DNA from: Thermodesulfovibrionales bacterium
GTDB lineage: Bacteria; Nitrospirota; Thermodesulfovibrionia; Thermodesulfovibrionales; Dissulfurispiraceae
Assembly: GCA_030017995.1 (NCBI GenBank)
Contig: JASEGS010000012.1
Span: 1 to 47,169 of the forward strand
DNA: 47,169 nucleotides
Direction: 5' to 3'
Shown here: positions 1 through 9,604 of the stretch, one piece after another
Layout: every line of letters begins with the position of its first letter
Numbering within the stretch: position 1 is the stretch's first letter
The notes under the pieces: model-generated
What the model was told of the DNA's origin: nothing
What the model saw: the letters and a program-made list of their open reading frames with translations, nothing else
The model's database searches: none
Program-made: the position numbers and the translations under genes

Positions 1-39
1 TTAAGATTATGCAATCGGAGTCCTTCTTACTTCAACTAA

Positions 40-885
40 AGAAAGGGACAATATCTTGGCCTTTGGTATAACTATTACCGTTTCGGCTCAATCTTTGAAA
101 CAGGCTATTCATTAATGGCTCAACGCATGGCCATTGATTTCTTCTCCATCTCCCCTTTAACAGGACTAAAGGGATTTGTGATAAGCCCTGGAAAGGGATT
201 CTTTTATTATTCGCCTATCGCTATCTTTTTTTTCTTCTCTTTAAAATCTTTCATAAAAAAACATGTATCTGTTGCTCTCTGTTTTGTATGGATTATAATA
301 TCTTACCTGCTCTTTTTTTCCAGATATATATACTGGCACGGCGACTTGGCATGGGGACCAAGATATCTTCTTGTGATAACGCCCTTTTTAATTATCCCTG
401 TAGTTCAACTATTTGACCCCAATATATGGAATAGAAAAAAACTATTAAAAGCGACTATATATTTTATCTTTATTATAAGTTTTGCGATTCAGTTCATAGC
501 AGTATCTGTTCATTTCAACAAATATTTTATTCATCAGCAGTTTGAAAAGCGTGTGGAGTTCTCAATTGCCAGCTGCGAGGGTGTGCAGCCAATCGTTTCG
601 CCGCCTGCCAAAACCTATTTTGAGTGGAAGAAATCACCCATACTTGCTCAGTTCGGGTTCATTCTTGAGATAGCCGGGAAGATAAAAGATTACAAATATT
701 TGAAGCCTCCAGATGATGTGCCGGTTGTTGAAAAGATTAAAGCGCAGCCGTATTACAATGTCTTTGATTTCTGGTGGATGTATAAATATTTTTTAGGTGG
801 TAGCTATTCTGGCTTTACAGCAGCCTTTGGCCTTTTTCTGATATCCATATATAGTGCCGTAAGACTATGGAAGGTTGCAAAGTGA
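40..885 (+). CDS. C-terminal part of a polytopic membrane glycosyltransferase-like protein (5' end missing)
   Basis: The first ATG is at 115, but the frame is open from 40 and encodes a stretch (NYYRFGSIFETGYSL) that belongs to the family, so the annotated ATG is internal. Several hydrophobic segments follow (about residues 30-50, 55-75, 85-100 and 110-135 from the ATG), and the C-terminus ends in a further TM segment. The motifs SPGKGFFYYSP and WHGDLAWGPRYLL are typical of ArnT/RgtA-like GT-C membrane glycosyltransferase proteins. A TAA lies in frame at 37-39, so the N-terminal half is either in another frame upstream (frameshift) or lost. Next to the rml genes it probably serves surface glycan assembly. 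The family assignment is from memory; catalytic residues would lie in the missing part. Confidence 0.65.
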   Translation, partial: RKGQYLGLWYNYYRFGSIFETGYSLMAQRMAIDFFSISPLTGLKGFVISPGKGFFYYSPIAIFFFFSLKSFIKKHVSVALCFVWIIISYLLFFSRYIYWHGDLAWGPRYLLVITPFLIIPVVQLFDPNIWNRKKLLKATIYFIFIISFAIQFIAVSVHFNKYFIHQQFEKRVEFSIASCEGVQPIVSPPAKTYFEWKKSPILAQFGFILEIAGKIKDYKYLKPPDDVPVVEKIKAQPYYNVFDFWWMYKYFLGGSYSGFTAAFGLFLISIYSAVRLWKVAK

Positions 886-924
886 GAAGGAGGATTGAAC
901 AAATACTCATTATTCTGCAATTAT

Positions 925-1904
925 TCATTCTTTATAAACCTCGCTCCAATATCTCCTCAAATAACCAAGTTTTGTGTTTACCCACTCCATATTATCCGCA
1001 AACCATTTAACAGTCTTCTCAATGCCCGCATTAAACGATGTCTTGGGACCCCAGCCAATATGTTGTCTTATCTTATCTGAATTTAAAGAATATCTGAAAT
1101 CATGCCCCAATCTGTCTCTGACAAATTCAATCAGGCTGTCAGGCTTCCCGAGCAGGTCTAATATAGTTTTAACGACTTCAATGTTTCTTCTCTCTTCGCC
1201 GCTGCCAACATTATATATTTCACCTGCCCTGCCCTTTTCCAGAATTGCAAACACTGCGTCAGCACAGTCAGAGACATAGAGCCATTCCCTGACATTCTGT
1301 CCTGTCCCATAAACAGGGACTTTTTCATTATTTAGCGCCTTCAGTATTATCACTGGAATGAGCTTTTCAGGATATTGCCAAAAACCGTAATTATTTGAAG
1401 GCCTCACAGTTATTACAGGTAAATCAAATGTCTTGTGATATGCCCTTCCGAGCATGTCAGCAGATGCCTTGCTTACTGAATAAGGGGAGTTGTTTCAAAA
1501 AACTGCCCGTCCTCTCCGAGTTCGCCATATACCTCGTCAGTTGATATATTGATGAACTTTTCTATATCAGAGCCTTTCGCCACATCGAGTAAAATCTGTG
1601 TTCCCCTGACATTTGTGTCCACGAAAGGAGAGGCATCCATTATGCTCCTGTCCACATGACTTTCTGCTGCCCAATGGACAATTGCATCCGGCTTTTCTTT
1701 TTTAAAGATTCCTTCAATTAAATTCTTATCGGTTATATCTGCCTTATAAAAGGCTATATTATCTTCAACTTCTTTTATCCTATCCATATCCCCGGCATAT
1801 GAGAGTTTATCTATAACAATCAACTCAAATCCCCTCTTTACACCCTGTCTTACAAATTCGCTCCCGATAAAGCCTGCGCCGCCTGTGATCAGCAGTCTTT
1901 TCAT
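925..1904 (-). pseudogene. rmlB: dTDP-glucose 4,6-dehydratase RmlB, frameshifted
   Basis: RmlB converts dTDP-glucose to dTDP-4-keto-6-deoxyglucose, step 2 of dTDP-L-rhamnose synthesis. The N-terminal part (1904-1473) has the Rossmann GGAGFIG motif, AAESHVDRSI and STDEVYGE. The C-terminal part (read from about 1485 to 925) has YSVSKASADM, containing the catalytic YxxxK, then RPSNNYG and REWLYVSDC. The two parts are in different frames: the first ends at a TAA (1475-1473) just after TPLIQ. Family members have several residues between TPL and PYS that are absent here, so the lesion looks like a small deletion plus frame change. The start overlaps rmlD by 4 nt (ATGA). It is last in an rmlA-C-D-B operon. 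Confidence 0.9.
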
Positions 1905-2758
1905 CTTCCCTCCGTATTATCAACAAACCTGTCAATTGCATCCTTCCACTGAGGGATTTCAACCCCCAGCGCTTTTGACAGTTTAGCATTGGACATTGCA
2001 GAGAAATATGGTCTTTTAGCAGCCGATGGAAAATAATCTGATGTCACCGGCAGGATAAGGTTATCACTACCAATTCTGTCAATAAAATATCTTGCTATCT
2101 CATATCTTGCTGCATATCCGCTGTTAGTTAAGTGATAGATGCCTCTTAACCCCTTATTCAGGGCAAGCATTGTGAATCTCACAATATCTGCTGTATATGT
2201 TGGCACAGAGATTTGATCGCATACAATTTTCAGGATATTGCTTCTGTCCGCCAATTCAGATAGTTTATGCAAAAAATTCTGTCTGCCCTCCCCGAATACC
2301 CAGCTAACTCTGAATATCAAGAAATTATCTGTCTCTTCCATAAGCATTCTCTCACCTGACAGTTTGCTCATGCCGTATTTGTTAATGGGATTTGGAATAT
2401 CAGCCTCTGAGTAGAAGCCCTCTTTCCTGCCGTCAAATATATAGTCAGTGCTGTAGTGCACCAGCAACGCATTGTTCTTTTTACATGCAACAGCCAGATT
2501 TTTTACTCCAATTGCATTTACACTAAACGCAGCGTCATAATTTTCTTCTGCTTTATCTACAAGGTTATATGCCGCACAATTCAGGATCACATCAGGGGCA
2601 TATTGTGAAACCGCATCCATAACAGAGACAAAAGAGGATATATCAAGCTGCTCTTTATTTAAGGCTGCTGCCTCAAAATCTGATGTCTTTAGTGTTTTTG
2701 CAAACTCGCCTGCGAGCTGCCCTTTTGCGCCTGTGATCAAAACCTTCATGTCATTCAC
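1901..2758 (-). CDS. rmlD: dTDP-4-dehydrorhamnose reductase RmlD
   Basis: The product performs the NAD(P)H-dependent last step of dTDP-L-rhamnose synthesis. Visible family marks are an N-terminal GAKGQLAGEF nucleotide-binding motif, the NCAAYNLVDKAEE stretch, STDYIFDG, and the YGMSKLSGE segment with the short-chain dehydrogenase YxxxK. The length of about 285 aa is normal. The start at 2758 is GTG directly after the rmlC stop; an ATG three codons later (2749) gives MKVLITGAKG, the usual family start, and is equally likely. The 3' end overlaps rmlB by 4 nt, so translational coupling is likely. Confidence 0.93.
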   Translation of the reverse strand: MNDMKVLITGAKGQLAGEFAKTLKTSDFEAAALNKEQLDISSFVSVMDAVSQYAPDVILNCAAYNLVDKAEENYDAAFSVNAIGVKNLAVACKKNNALLVHYSTDYIFDGRKEGFYSEADIPNPINKYGMSKLSGERMLMEETDNFLIFRVSWVFGEGRQNFLHKLSELADRSNILKIVCDQISVPTYTADIVRFTMLALNKGLRGIYHLTNSGYAARYEIARYFIDRIGSDNLILPVTSDYFPSAAKRPYFSAMSNAKLSKALGVEIPQWKDAIDRFVDNTEGR

Positions 2759-3313
2759 TCAATATGTAAAATTGTTATCTGCATCCTTTAATAAAGGAAG
2801 ACCCCTGTCCTTTTCTGAAATAACAGGTTCATTGACAGGCCAGCCAATGTTTATTTCAGGATCGTTCCATATTATTCCGCTGTCGTTTTCAGGAGAGTAT
2901 TCTTCTGTACATTTATAGACAATCTCTGCAGTGCCGCTTAAGGCCAGAAATCCATGTGCAAACCCAACAGGAATATAAAGCATGAGCTTATTCTCTTCTG
3001 ACAGTTCAACCCCTACCCATCTGCCGTAAGCAGGTGAGTCCTTCCGTATATCCACTGCAACATCAAATATCCTCCCGTGAATGCATCTCACCAATTTGCC
3101 TTGCGCCTGCGGGTTTTTCTGATAGTGGAGTCCCCTCAGGACATTTTTCACAGACATTGAGTGGTTATCCTGTATAAAATGCTCATTTATTCCAAATGAC
3201 CTGAAATCAGAGCGCTTGTAAGTTTCAACAAAGAAACCCCTTTCGTCTTTAAAGACCTTTGGCTTTATAAGTATGACATCGGGTATTTCTAATCTTGTGA
3301 ATTCAAAAGGCAC
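2759..3313 (-). CDS. rmlC: dTDP-4-dehydrorhamnose 3,5-epimerase RmlC
   Basis: A cupin-fold epimerase acting on dTDP-4-keto-6-deoxyglucose. The sequence shows the family start ([22 protein letters not shown]), the RGLHYQ motif with the catalytic histidine region, [17 protein letters not shown], and [11 protein letters not shown]. At 184 aa it is the normal size. Its start overlaps the 3' end of rmlA by 25 nt and its stop abuts rmlD, so it belongs to the same transcript. Nothing looks damaged. Confidence 0.94.
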   Translation of the reverse strand: MPFEFTRLEIPDVILIKPKVFKDERGFFVETYKRSDFRSFGINEHFIQDNHSMSVKNVLRGLHYQKNPQAQGKLVRCIHGRIFDVAVDIRKDSPAYGRWVGVELSEENKLMLYIPVGFAHGFLALSGTAEIVYKCTEEYSPENDSGIIWNDPEINIGWPVNEPVISEKDRGLPLLKDADNNFTY

Positions 3314-4188
3314 TCTGACCTCAAAACCTTTAAAAGATATTGTCCATAGCTATTTTTCCTTAACGGCTCGGCAAGCCTTTGAAGCTGTTCTCTATCTATG
3401 TATCCAAGCTTATAGGCAATCTCCTCTACACATGCTATTTTCAAGCCCTGTCTCTTCTCTATTGTGGCTATAAATTCCGCTGCATCAAGGAGGCTTTCAT
3501 GGGTCCCTGTATCAAGCCATGCATAACCCCTTCCCAGAAGTTCGACCCTGAGTTTAGCTTTCTTAAGATATTCATTGTTCACATCTGTTATCTCAAGTTC
3601 GCCCCTCGCTGACGGCCTGATATTTCGGACAATCTCCACAACATTGTTATCATAAAAATAAAGTCCGGTTACAGCATACTTTGATTTTGGCGCTTTTGGT
3701 TTCTCCTCTATGGATAAGACATTGCCTTTACTGTCAAATTCAACAACTCCATACCTTTCAGGGTCATTCACATAATAACCTAATACAGTGGCGCCTCCAG
3801 TTTCCTCTACATCATGAACTGCCTTCTTAAGCATATCTGTGAGGTTATGCCCAAAGAAGATATTATCACCGCGGATAAGACAGACATTATCATCGCCTAT
3901 AAATTCCCTGCCGATTATAAACGCCTCTGCTATACCATTTGGAGCAGGCTGCTCTTTATAGGCAATTCTGAGTCCAAGAGCGGCTCCGTCTCCCAATATG
4001 TCTTTAAACCTTGGAAGATCTTGAGGTGTGGAAATTATAAGAATATCCCTTATACCTGCAAACATAACAACTGATAAGGGATAATAAATCATGGGTTTGT
4101 CGTAGACCGGCAAAAGCTGTTTACAGACAGCCATAGTTACCGGATAAAGACGGGTGCCGCTTCCGCCAGCCAATATAATAGCCTTCAT
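3289..4188 (-). CDS. rmlA: glucose-1-phosphate thymidylyltransferase RmlA
   Basis: Makes dTDP-glucose from dTTP and glucose-1-phosphate, the first step of dTDP-rhamnose synthesis. The N-terminus has the nucleotidyltransferase signature [13 protein letters not shown], followed by [36 protein letters not shown] and YAWLDTGTH are further family blocks. At 299 aa it has full length. It is the first gene of the minus-strand rml operon, with a TATAAT-like -10 sequence about 60 bp upstream of the ATG. Confidence 0.95.
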   Translation of the reverse strand: MKAIILAGGSGTRLYPVTMAVCKQLLPVYDKPMIYYPLSVVMFAGIRDILIISTPQDLPRFKDILGDGAALGLRIAYKEQPAPNGIAEAFIIGREFIGDDNVCLIRGDNIFFGHNLTDMLKKAVHDVEETGGATVLGYYVNDPERYGVVEFDSKGNVLSIEEKPKAPKSKYAVTGLYFYDNNVVEIVRNIRPSARGELEITDVNNEYLKKAKLRVELLGRGYAWLDTGTHESLLDAAEFIATIEKRQGLKIACVEEIAYKLGYIDREQLQRLAEPLRKNSYGQYLLKVLRSECLLNSQD

Positions 4189-4246
4189 CTCTTTAAAAGC
4201 CCTTCTGTTTTTGGTTTATCGTAACATGAAGAATTGAGACATGTAA

Positions 4247-4252
4247 ATTATA
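4247..4252 (-). promoter_or_regulatory. -10 box of the rml operon promoter
   Basis: A perfect TATAAT lies on the minus strand 59 bp upstream of the rmlA start, in the 158-bp gap between divergent rmlA and the membrane protein gene. No good -35 is visible at the correct spacing, so this is a moderate call. The rest of the gap holds an AATCTG/CAGATT short inverted repeat and nothing else I can name. Confidence 0.5.
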
Positions 4253-4347
4253 TCATTTTGCCATGCCTTATTAATCTGCAGACTGCTGTTTACAGATTAA
4301 AGTTTGAAAAAACCATCTGCTTTCAGATACATTAAGACCTAAGTAAA

Positions 4348-5916
4348 ATGGAACAAACAAAAACAAAAGGCTCGCTCTTTATTCCTTCTATCTCGGATAT
4401 ATTCTTTATCAGCATTTTCCTTTATCTGTCATTCTCTGCTGGTCAGGGGCTCCTGTCAGATTGCGACACAGGCTATCACATACGTGCAGGAGAATGGATA
4501 ATAGACAACCTTTCCATTCCCAGACATGACATGTTCTCTTTTATAACCCCTTCCCTTCCGTGGACCGCCCATGAGTGGGGGTCAGAGGTTATCATAGCGT
4601 TGATCCACAAATCGTTCGGACTTACAGGAATAGTCATTTTCTTCTCATTCGTTATATCCATCACATATTACTTTTTTTTCAAGATCCTTAAATCATCCAG
4701 CAACAACATCCTGATATCAGCATTTGTAATGGCTCTCGTTATAGGGTCATCGCAAATACACTGGCTTGCAAGACCACATATATTTTCCCTTTTATTCATG
4801 GTCATATGGTATTACTTGCTCGATCTATATCAATACAAAGACCGTAATTATCTGTATCTCCTGCCAGTAATTATGCTGCTGTGAGTTAATCTCCATGGCG
4901 GTTTTATGGGTGGACTCATTCTCCTCGGGATATATTTGACAGGTAATGTGTTCAGGTTCATATTCCCCAGAGGAACTGACAGAGACATCTGGAAGAAAAA
5001 AATAAAAACCATTGCCTTAATAATGTTTCTATGTGTCATTGTATCACTGATAAACCCATATGGGTATCACATTTTAGTGTTCCCCTTTAAGCTGACTTCA
5101 AACAAATTCATAATGGACAATATTAATGAGTTCCTCCCGCCCAATTTTCATCAGGATATGCCCTTTAAATATCTGTTTTTTTTAATGATTGCAATTCTGG
5201 CCATTTCAATGAAGTCATTAAATATCATAGAAACACTTCTGACCATCTTGTTTACATATATGGCGCTTTACTCGGCACGGTATATACCTCTCTTTGCCAT
5301 AATAGTTGCTCCAATACTCCTGAATCAGATAGAAACAATTTTAGCTGACAAAGGAGGCAGGCTTACAGCTTTCCTTAAAAAGCGGGCAGAGAGAATAGCT
5401 TCGATGGATATGCGGGCAAGAGGCTATTTATGGCCTGTTTTATCTATTTTATTAGTTGCGGCATATACGACAAACGGCAAGATCGATTACAAATTTGATA
5501 AAAAGATAAAGCCTGTAGCTGCCGTAGAGTTTTTGAAAAGAGAAAAAATACAGGGGAATATGTTCAACAATGACGAGTTTGGAGACTACATCATTTATGC
5601 TGCATGGCCTGAATACAGGGTATTCTTTGATGGACGTTCAGACATGTATGGGGCAAAGATAATGAAGGAATATTTCAAGATTGCAAGGCTTGAGCCGGGC
5701 TGGGAAGATGTAATAAAAAAATATGATATAAACTGGATAATTTATAATGCAAATTCTCCTCTTTCCTTGTTCCTGATGGAAAGGAGGGACTGGAAGCTCA
5801 TCTATGCAGACAAAGTCGCCAATATATTTGTGAAAGACATATCCCGGAACCAATATCTGATAAACAAATATCGGGATGTAAAACTTGTCATTGAAAAGGC
5901 TGACGAATCCAGATAA
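4348..5916 (+). pseudogene. polytopic membrane protein, glycosyltransferase-like, interrupted by an in-frame TGA
   Basis: The reading frame runs 523 codons with a single TGA at codon 179 (4882-4884). On both sides the protein reads continuously: LPVIMLL, stop, VNLHGGFMGG. Relatives known to me have tryptophan at this position (LLWVNLHGGF), so TGG to TGA is the simplest explanation. The N-terminus has CDTGYHIRAGEWI..PRHDMFSF and WTAHEW, a pattern of GT-C like multi-span proteins. About ten TM segments follow, and the C-terminal soluble domain contains NMFNNDEFGDYIIY and VFFDGRSDMYG. The role is probably surface glycan or lipid-linked sugar transfer, unproven. TGA serves as a normal stop elsewhere in this window, so genome-wide recoding is unlikely. 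Confidence 0.7.
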
Positions 5917-6038
5917 AATAAAAGAATTACCAAAGGAGGTAAATTATGAGAATCCCGTTTATGAAACAAATTTCATGATAGAGTAATAATAAAATAAGGC
6001 AGACTGATCGACTTAAAGATCGGAAGGGAGGAAATACC

Positions 6039-6701
6039 ATGCGTCTAACTTTGATTCTCTTCACATTGGTTGCTATATTTATTGGCGCCATTATCCCACA
6101 GGCAGATGCTACAAACGTGAACATTGGGGTATCCATAGGAGACGAAAGCCTAAAGGGCTTCTATTTTGCGCTCGAAGACTATTACAGAGTTCCTTACCGT
6201 GAAGTTATAGTAATCAAAGAAAGGGGCATCCCCCATGAAGAAATACCCGTCGTCCTCTCTATTGCAGGGAGAGTGCGTGTTGCTCCTTCACTTATAATAG
6301 ATATGCGGTTGCGTGGCAGGACATGGATGGATATCGTCCTGCACTTTGGACTTAGCCCGGAAATATTTTATGTCCCGGTTAGAGTTATACCTGGCCCGCC
6401 GTACGGAAAGGCATACGGTTACTATAAAAAATGGCCAAAACATGAATGGAAAAAGATAGTGCTTGCAGACGATGACATTGTCAACATGGTAAATTTAAAG
6501 TTTGTATCAGAACACTATGGCTATTCTCCTGATGAAGTTATAAAGATGAGGGGAAAAGGCAAAAACTTCGTAGAAATTAATGACGAAATAAGAAAGAAAA
6601 AGAAAGAAAAACACGAAAAGATCGAGAAACAAGAAAAGATAAAAAGACATGAAAAACAAGAAAAAGAGAAAAGTAAGGGAAAAGGCAAGAAAGACTATTA
6701 A
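6039..6701 (+). CDS. secreted protein of unknown function with a K/E-rich C-terminal tail
   Basis: It begins with a clear signal peptide (hydrophobic residues about 3-20, cleavage near ADA-T) after a good ribosome binding site (GGGAGG, 6027-6032). The mature part (about residues 26-175) has a conserved-looking core: GFYFALEDYYRVP, IPHEEIPVV, LRGRTWMDIVLHFGLSP and GPPYGKAYGYY. The last about 45 residues are almost entirely K, E, R, H and Q and are expected to be helical or disordered. I do not recognise a named domain, though similar uncharacterised exported proteins exist in Nitrospirota and deltaproteobacteria as far as I recall. It is probably monocistronic: glutamate synthase starts 147 bp later with its own promoter. 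Confidence 0.75.
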   Translation: MRLTLILFTLVAIFIGAIIPQADATNVNIGVSIGDESLKGFYFALEDYYRVPYREVIVIKERGIPHEEIPVVLSIAGRVRVAPSLIIDMRLRGRTWMDIVLHFGLSPEIFYVPVRVIPGPPYGKAYGYYKKWPKHEWKKIVLADDDIVNMVNLKFVSEHYGYSPDEVIKMRGKGKNFVEINDEIRKKKKEKHEKIEKQEKIKRHEKQEKEKSKGKGKKDY

Positions 6702-6736
6702 AAAATAGATTTGAATATCAAGGCATTCCCCATCAT

Positions 6737-6795
6737 AAAGTCATACCGACAAAGTCATACGTAGTTTGACATCCAGCCGACCAAAATTTTAAAAT
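6737..6795 (+). promoter_or_regulatory. promoter of the glutamate synthase operon with tandem 10-bp repeats
   Basis: TTGACA (6766-6771), an 18-bp spacer and TAAAAT (6790-6795) form a sigma70-type promoter about 50 bp before the gltA-like start. Directly upstream the 10-mer AAAGTCATAC occurs twice (6737-6746 and 6751-6760), 14 bp apart. Direct repeats at this position look like binding sites for an activator or repressor. The regulator is unknown. Confidence 0.6.
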
Positions 6796-6848
6796 GAACA
6801 GAAGTGTTGAATTTAAATAAATTTCTTTAAGATAAAGAGGATAAGGCT

Positions 6849-7958
6849 ATGTGCAGACTGGCTGCGGTTACTTCAAAAGACTATATCTCGCCGATGGAGC
6901 CGATACTTGCTCTTGAGACAATGAAAGAAGGTCATGACGGCTCGGGGCTTGGGCTTACTCTCAAGAATTTAGGCGGAGAGTTTGAAAAGCTCAAAAAATA
7001 TCCTGTCCTTTCAGGCATATGCTCAAAAGAAGGCAAAAAGATCCTCGATGACTTCATGAAAAAGCAGGGCTTCAAACTGAAACATGAATGGGCTCCCAAA
7101 ACAAAACCTATGAAAAACATCCAGGCGCGCGACTTCTATTTTGCGAGGGCTTATGAATATCCCGCTGAATATAAGAACAAGACGATGCAGGAAAAAGAAG
7201 AACTCCTCATGAATACCCGTCTTGCCATCAGGAAAATAGGCGAACCCAACGAGTCAATATTCGCGTTTTCATTCTATCCTGATGTAATTACCATTAAGGA
7301 AGTCGGGGATCCGCTTGAAGTCGCTAATTTCTTCGGCCTCGATAAAGACGGCCTAAAGGCAAAGATAGTCCTTGCACAGGGCAGGCAGAATACTAATTAC
7401 GCTATTTATCTTTACGCTTGCCATCCTTTTTTCATTCAGGGTTACTGCTCCATGACGAACGGAGAAAACACGGCATTCGTGCCTATCAGGGAATTTCTGA
7501 TGGGCAGAGGGTTCCCCGGTTATATTGGCTATAACAGCGACAGCGAGGTATTCACGCATATCCTTCACTACACTGCAAGGCAGCTAAAATTCCCAATAAC
7601 TTACTATAAAGATGTAATCACGCCTCTCAAGGCAACAGAGATAGAGCAGAGGCCAGACAAAGATGCATTGAGGCTTATAAAACAGTCATTAAGGCCGCTC
7701 TGCATAGACGGCCCTAACATGGTTATAGGATTTATGCCGGACGGCACATGTTTTATGGTGCATGATTCAAAGAAATTAAGGCCGGGAGTCGTTGGCGGAG
7801 TAAAAGGCAAATACGCATTGATGTCTGAGGAGTGCGGCGTTGACAGCGCGATACCGAAAAGGGACAGGTCAAAGGACATATTCCCCATGAAATACGACAT
7901 GGTGATCATCTCGCCGGACGCTCAAGAGGTTAAGGTATGGAACCAGCTTCAGGGTTAA
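6849..7958 (+). CDS. glutamate synthase, class II glutamine amidotransferase subunit (archaeal-type split GOGAT)
   Basis: Releases ammonia from glutamine for the synthase subunit encoded next. The protein starts MCRLAAVTS, placing the nucleophilic Cys at position 2 after Met removal as in Ntn-type class II amidotransferases. GHDGSGLG (about residue 30) and the SMTNGENTAF block (about residue 205) are further family motifs. At 369 aa it is a stand-alone domain, unlike the about 1500-aa bacterial GltB in which it is fused. It overlaps the next gene by 22 nt and shares the promoter at 6766. The three genes make up one enzyme split as in archaea and some anaerobes. Confidence 0.88.
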   Translation: MCRLAAVTSKDYISPMEPILALETMKEGHDGSGLGLTLKNLGGEFEKLKKYPVLSGICSKEGKKILDDFMKKQGFKLKHEWAPKTKPMKNIQARDFYFARAYEYPAEYKNKTMQEKEELLMNTRLAIRKIGEPNESIFAFSFYPDVITIKEVGDPLEVANFFGLDKDGLKAKIVLAQGRQNTNYAIYLYACHPFFIQGYCSMTNGENTAFVPIREFLMGRGFPGYIGYNSDSEVFTHILHYTARQLKFPITYYKDVITPLKATEIEQRPDKDALRLIKQSLRPLCIDGPNMVIGFMPDGTCFMVHDSKKLRPGVVGGVKGKYALMSEECGVDSAIPKRDRSKDIFPMKYDMVIISPDAQEVKVWNQLQG

Positions 7959-9604
7959 GATTAGACCACAACCATAAGCTCTCTTTAAAAGAGTTCCCTT
8001 ATATAATCAGGTGGAGGGACGACAGGTGCAAGAGGTGCGGGAAATGTACAGCAGTATGCCCTGTCAAAGCCATAGAGGCTACAGTAAAAGTTCAGAGGTT
8101 CGTTAAGTCCGAAGGGCCTGTTCCAACACCTTCAGCGGTTAGAAATATCACTCATGTTGTTGAGCAGGTTACCGACATGGAGCGCTACTGCACAGGCTGC
8201 GGCACATGCACGCTCGTATGTCCTAATGAGGCGATAGAGCCAGAATTCAATCCACAGAATAAATTCCTTCATTATAAAAACAAAGGCGGAGACGGATACA
8301 AAAGAGGCGGAAGGAGAAACGACCCTTCATTATCAACTCTCGACAGACTTAAATTCACGAGAATATCAATGCTCACAGACCCGGCGCTCGATGCAGGAAG
8401 GCATGAGTTCAGGGTAAGAACACTTTTAGGAAGAATAATGAATCCAGAAGACCTGCCTTTAAAAACAAACGGTAGTATCCTTGAAATAGACAAAACCCGC
8501 AACGCATTCATCCCTCCTGTCAGAGAGATATTCCCGATAATGATAGGAAGCATGTCAATAGGCGCGCTTTCGCCTCCGATGTGGGAAGGCCTCGCAATGG
8601 GAGTCGCATATCTCAATGAGGTAGAGGGGCTTCCGGTAGTGATGTGCTCAGGCGAAGGAGGAATGTCTCCGAGGCTACTGAGGTCGCGGTATCTGAAATA
8701 TTTCATAATACAGATAGCATCAGGATATTTTGGCTGGGACGAGATAGTGCGCGCGATTCCGCACATGGTCGAAGACCCTGCTGCGATAGAGATCAAATAC
8801 GGTCAAGGGGCAAAGCCTGGAGACGGTGGCCTCCTCATGGCCCAGAAGGTATTAAAACTAATTGCAAAGATTCGCGGAGTGCCTCAATTTGTTGATTTGG
8901 CATCTCCTCCGACTCACCAGACAAAGTACTCTATCGAAGAGGCTGTCGCGAAGATGATACAGTCCATGTCTATGGCATGGGGTTTCAGGGTTCCTGTTTA
9001 TCCGAAAATTTCCGGAACAAAAACAGCAAGGGCGGTCTTGAACAACCTCGCAAGAAATCCTTATGCAGCGGCATTATGCATAGACGGAGAGGACGGAGGA
9101 ACAGGCGCGGCATACAATGTCTCTATGGATAAGATGGGACATCCTATCGCGTCTAATTTAAGGGAATGCTATTTAGACCTCGTAAAACAGGGCAAACAGA
9201 ACGAGCTTCCTCTGATAGCAGCAGGAGGTATAGGCAAAAAAGGCAATCTTGCTGCAAACGCAGCAGCCTTGATAATGCTTGGAGCATCAGGCGTAGCAAT
9301 CGGCAAATACATCATGCAGGCAGCAGCAGACTGCTTCGGAGATGAATACAACCGCTGCAATCTCTGCAATACAGGCAAGTGTCCGAGGGGAATAACAACC
9401 CAGGATCCAAAGCTTTACAGAAGGCTCGATTCTGATAAGGTTGCAGAAAGGGTTGTCGAGGTATTCAAGGCAGCGGATGTTGAATTGAGAAAAATATTCG
9501 CTCCTATGGGAAGAAGCACAGAACTGCCTATAGGAATGTCCGACGGATTGAGCATTGATGATCCGGCAATGGCAGAGAGATTGGGGATAAGTTATGCGTG
9601 CTAA
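7937..9604 (+). CDS. gltB: glutamate synthase FMN/2-oxoglutarate subunit with N-terminal ferredoxin domain
   Basis: Synthase core forming glutamate from 2-oxoglutarate and ammonia. The N-terminus carries two [4Fe-4S] motifs (CKRCGKCTAVCP about residue 33 and CTGCGTCTLVCP about residue 85), typical of archaeal-type GltB. The FMN barrel follows, with SIGALSPPMWEG, CSGEGGMSP, KYGQGAKPGDGG, DGEDGGTGAA and AAGGIGKKG. The [3Fe-4S] ligands lie in CNLCNTGKCPRG near residue 475. The length of 555 aa fits the split form. It overlaps both neighbours in the operon (22 nt and 11 nt). Confidence 0.93.
   Translation: MEPASGLRLDHNHKLSLKEFPYIIRWRDDRCKRCGKCTAVCPVKAIEATVKVQRFVKSEGPVPTPSAVRNITHVVEQVTDMERYCTGCGTCTLVCPNEAIEPEFNPQNKFLHYKNKGGDGYKRGGRRNDPSLSTLDRLKFTRISMLTDPALDAGRHEFRVRTLLGRIMNPEDLPLKTNGSILEIDKTRNAFIPPVREIFPIMIGSMSIGALSPPMWEGLAMGVAYLNEVEGLPVVMCSGEGGMSPRLLRSRYLKYFIIQIASGYFGWDEIVRAIPHMVEDPAAIEIKYGQGAKPGDGGLLMAQKVLKLIAKIRGVPQFVDLASPPTHQTKYSIEEAVAKMIQSMSMAWGFRVPVYPKISGTKTARAVLNNLARNPYAAALCIDGEDGGTGAAYNVSMDKMGHPIASNLRECYLDLVKQGKQNELPLIAAGGIGKKGNLAANAAALIMLGASGVAIGKYIMQAAADCFGDEYNRCNLCNTGKCPRGITTQDPKLYRRLDSDKVAERVVEVFKAADVELRKIFAPMGRSTELPIGMSDGLSIDDPAMAERLGISYAC

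Noticed and set aside
4882-4884. Selenocysteine at the TGA in the membrane protein
   Set aside because: The family has Trp there, no catalytic Cys is expected, and the possible hairpin is weak and too near the UGA.
5946-5978. Ten-codon ORF with strong ribosome binding site (MRIPFMKQIS)
   Set aside because: It could be a leader peptide, but no attenuator structure or regulatory residues are visible, so it is not called as a gene.
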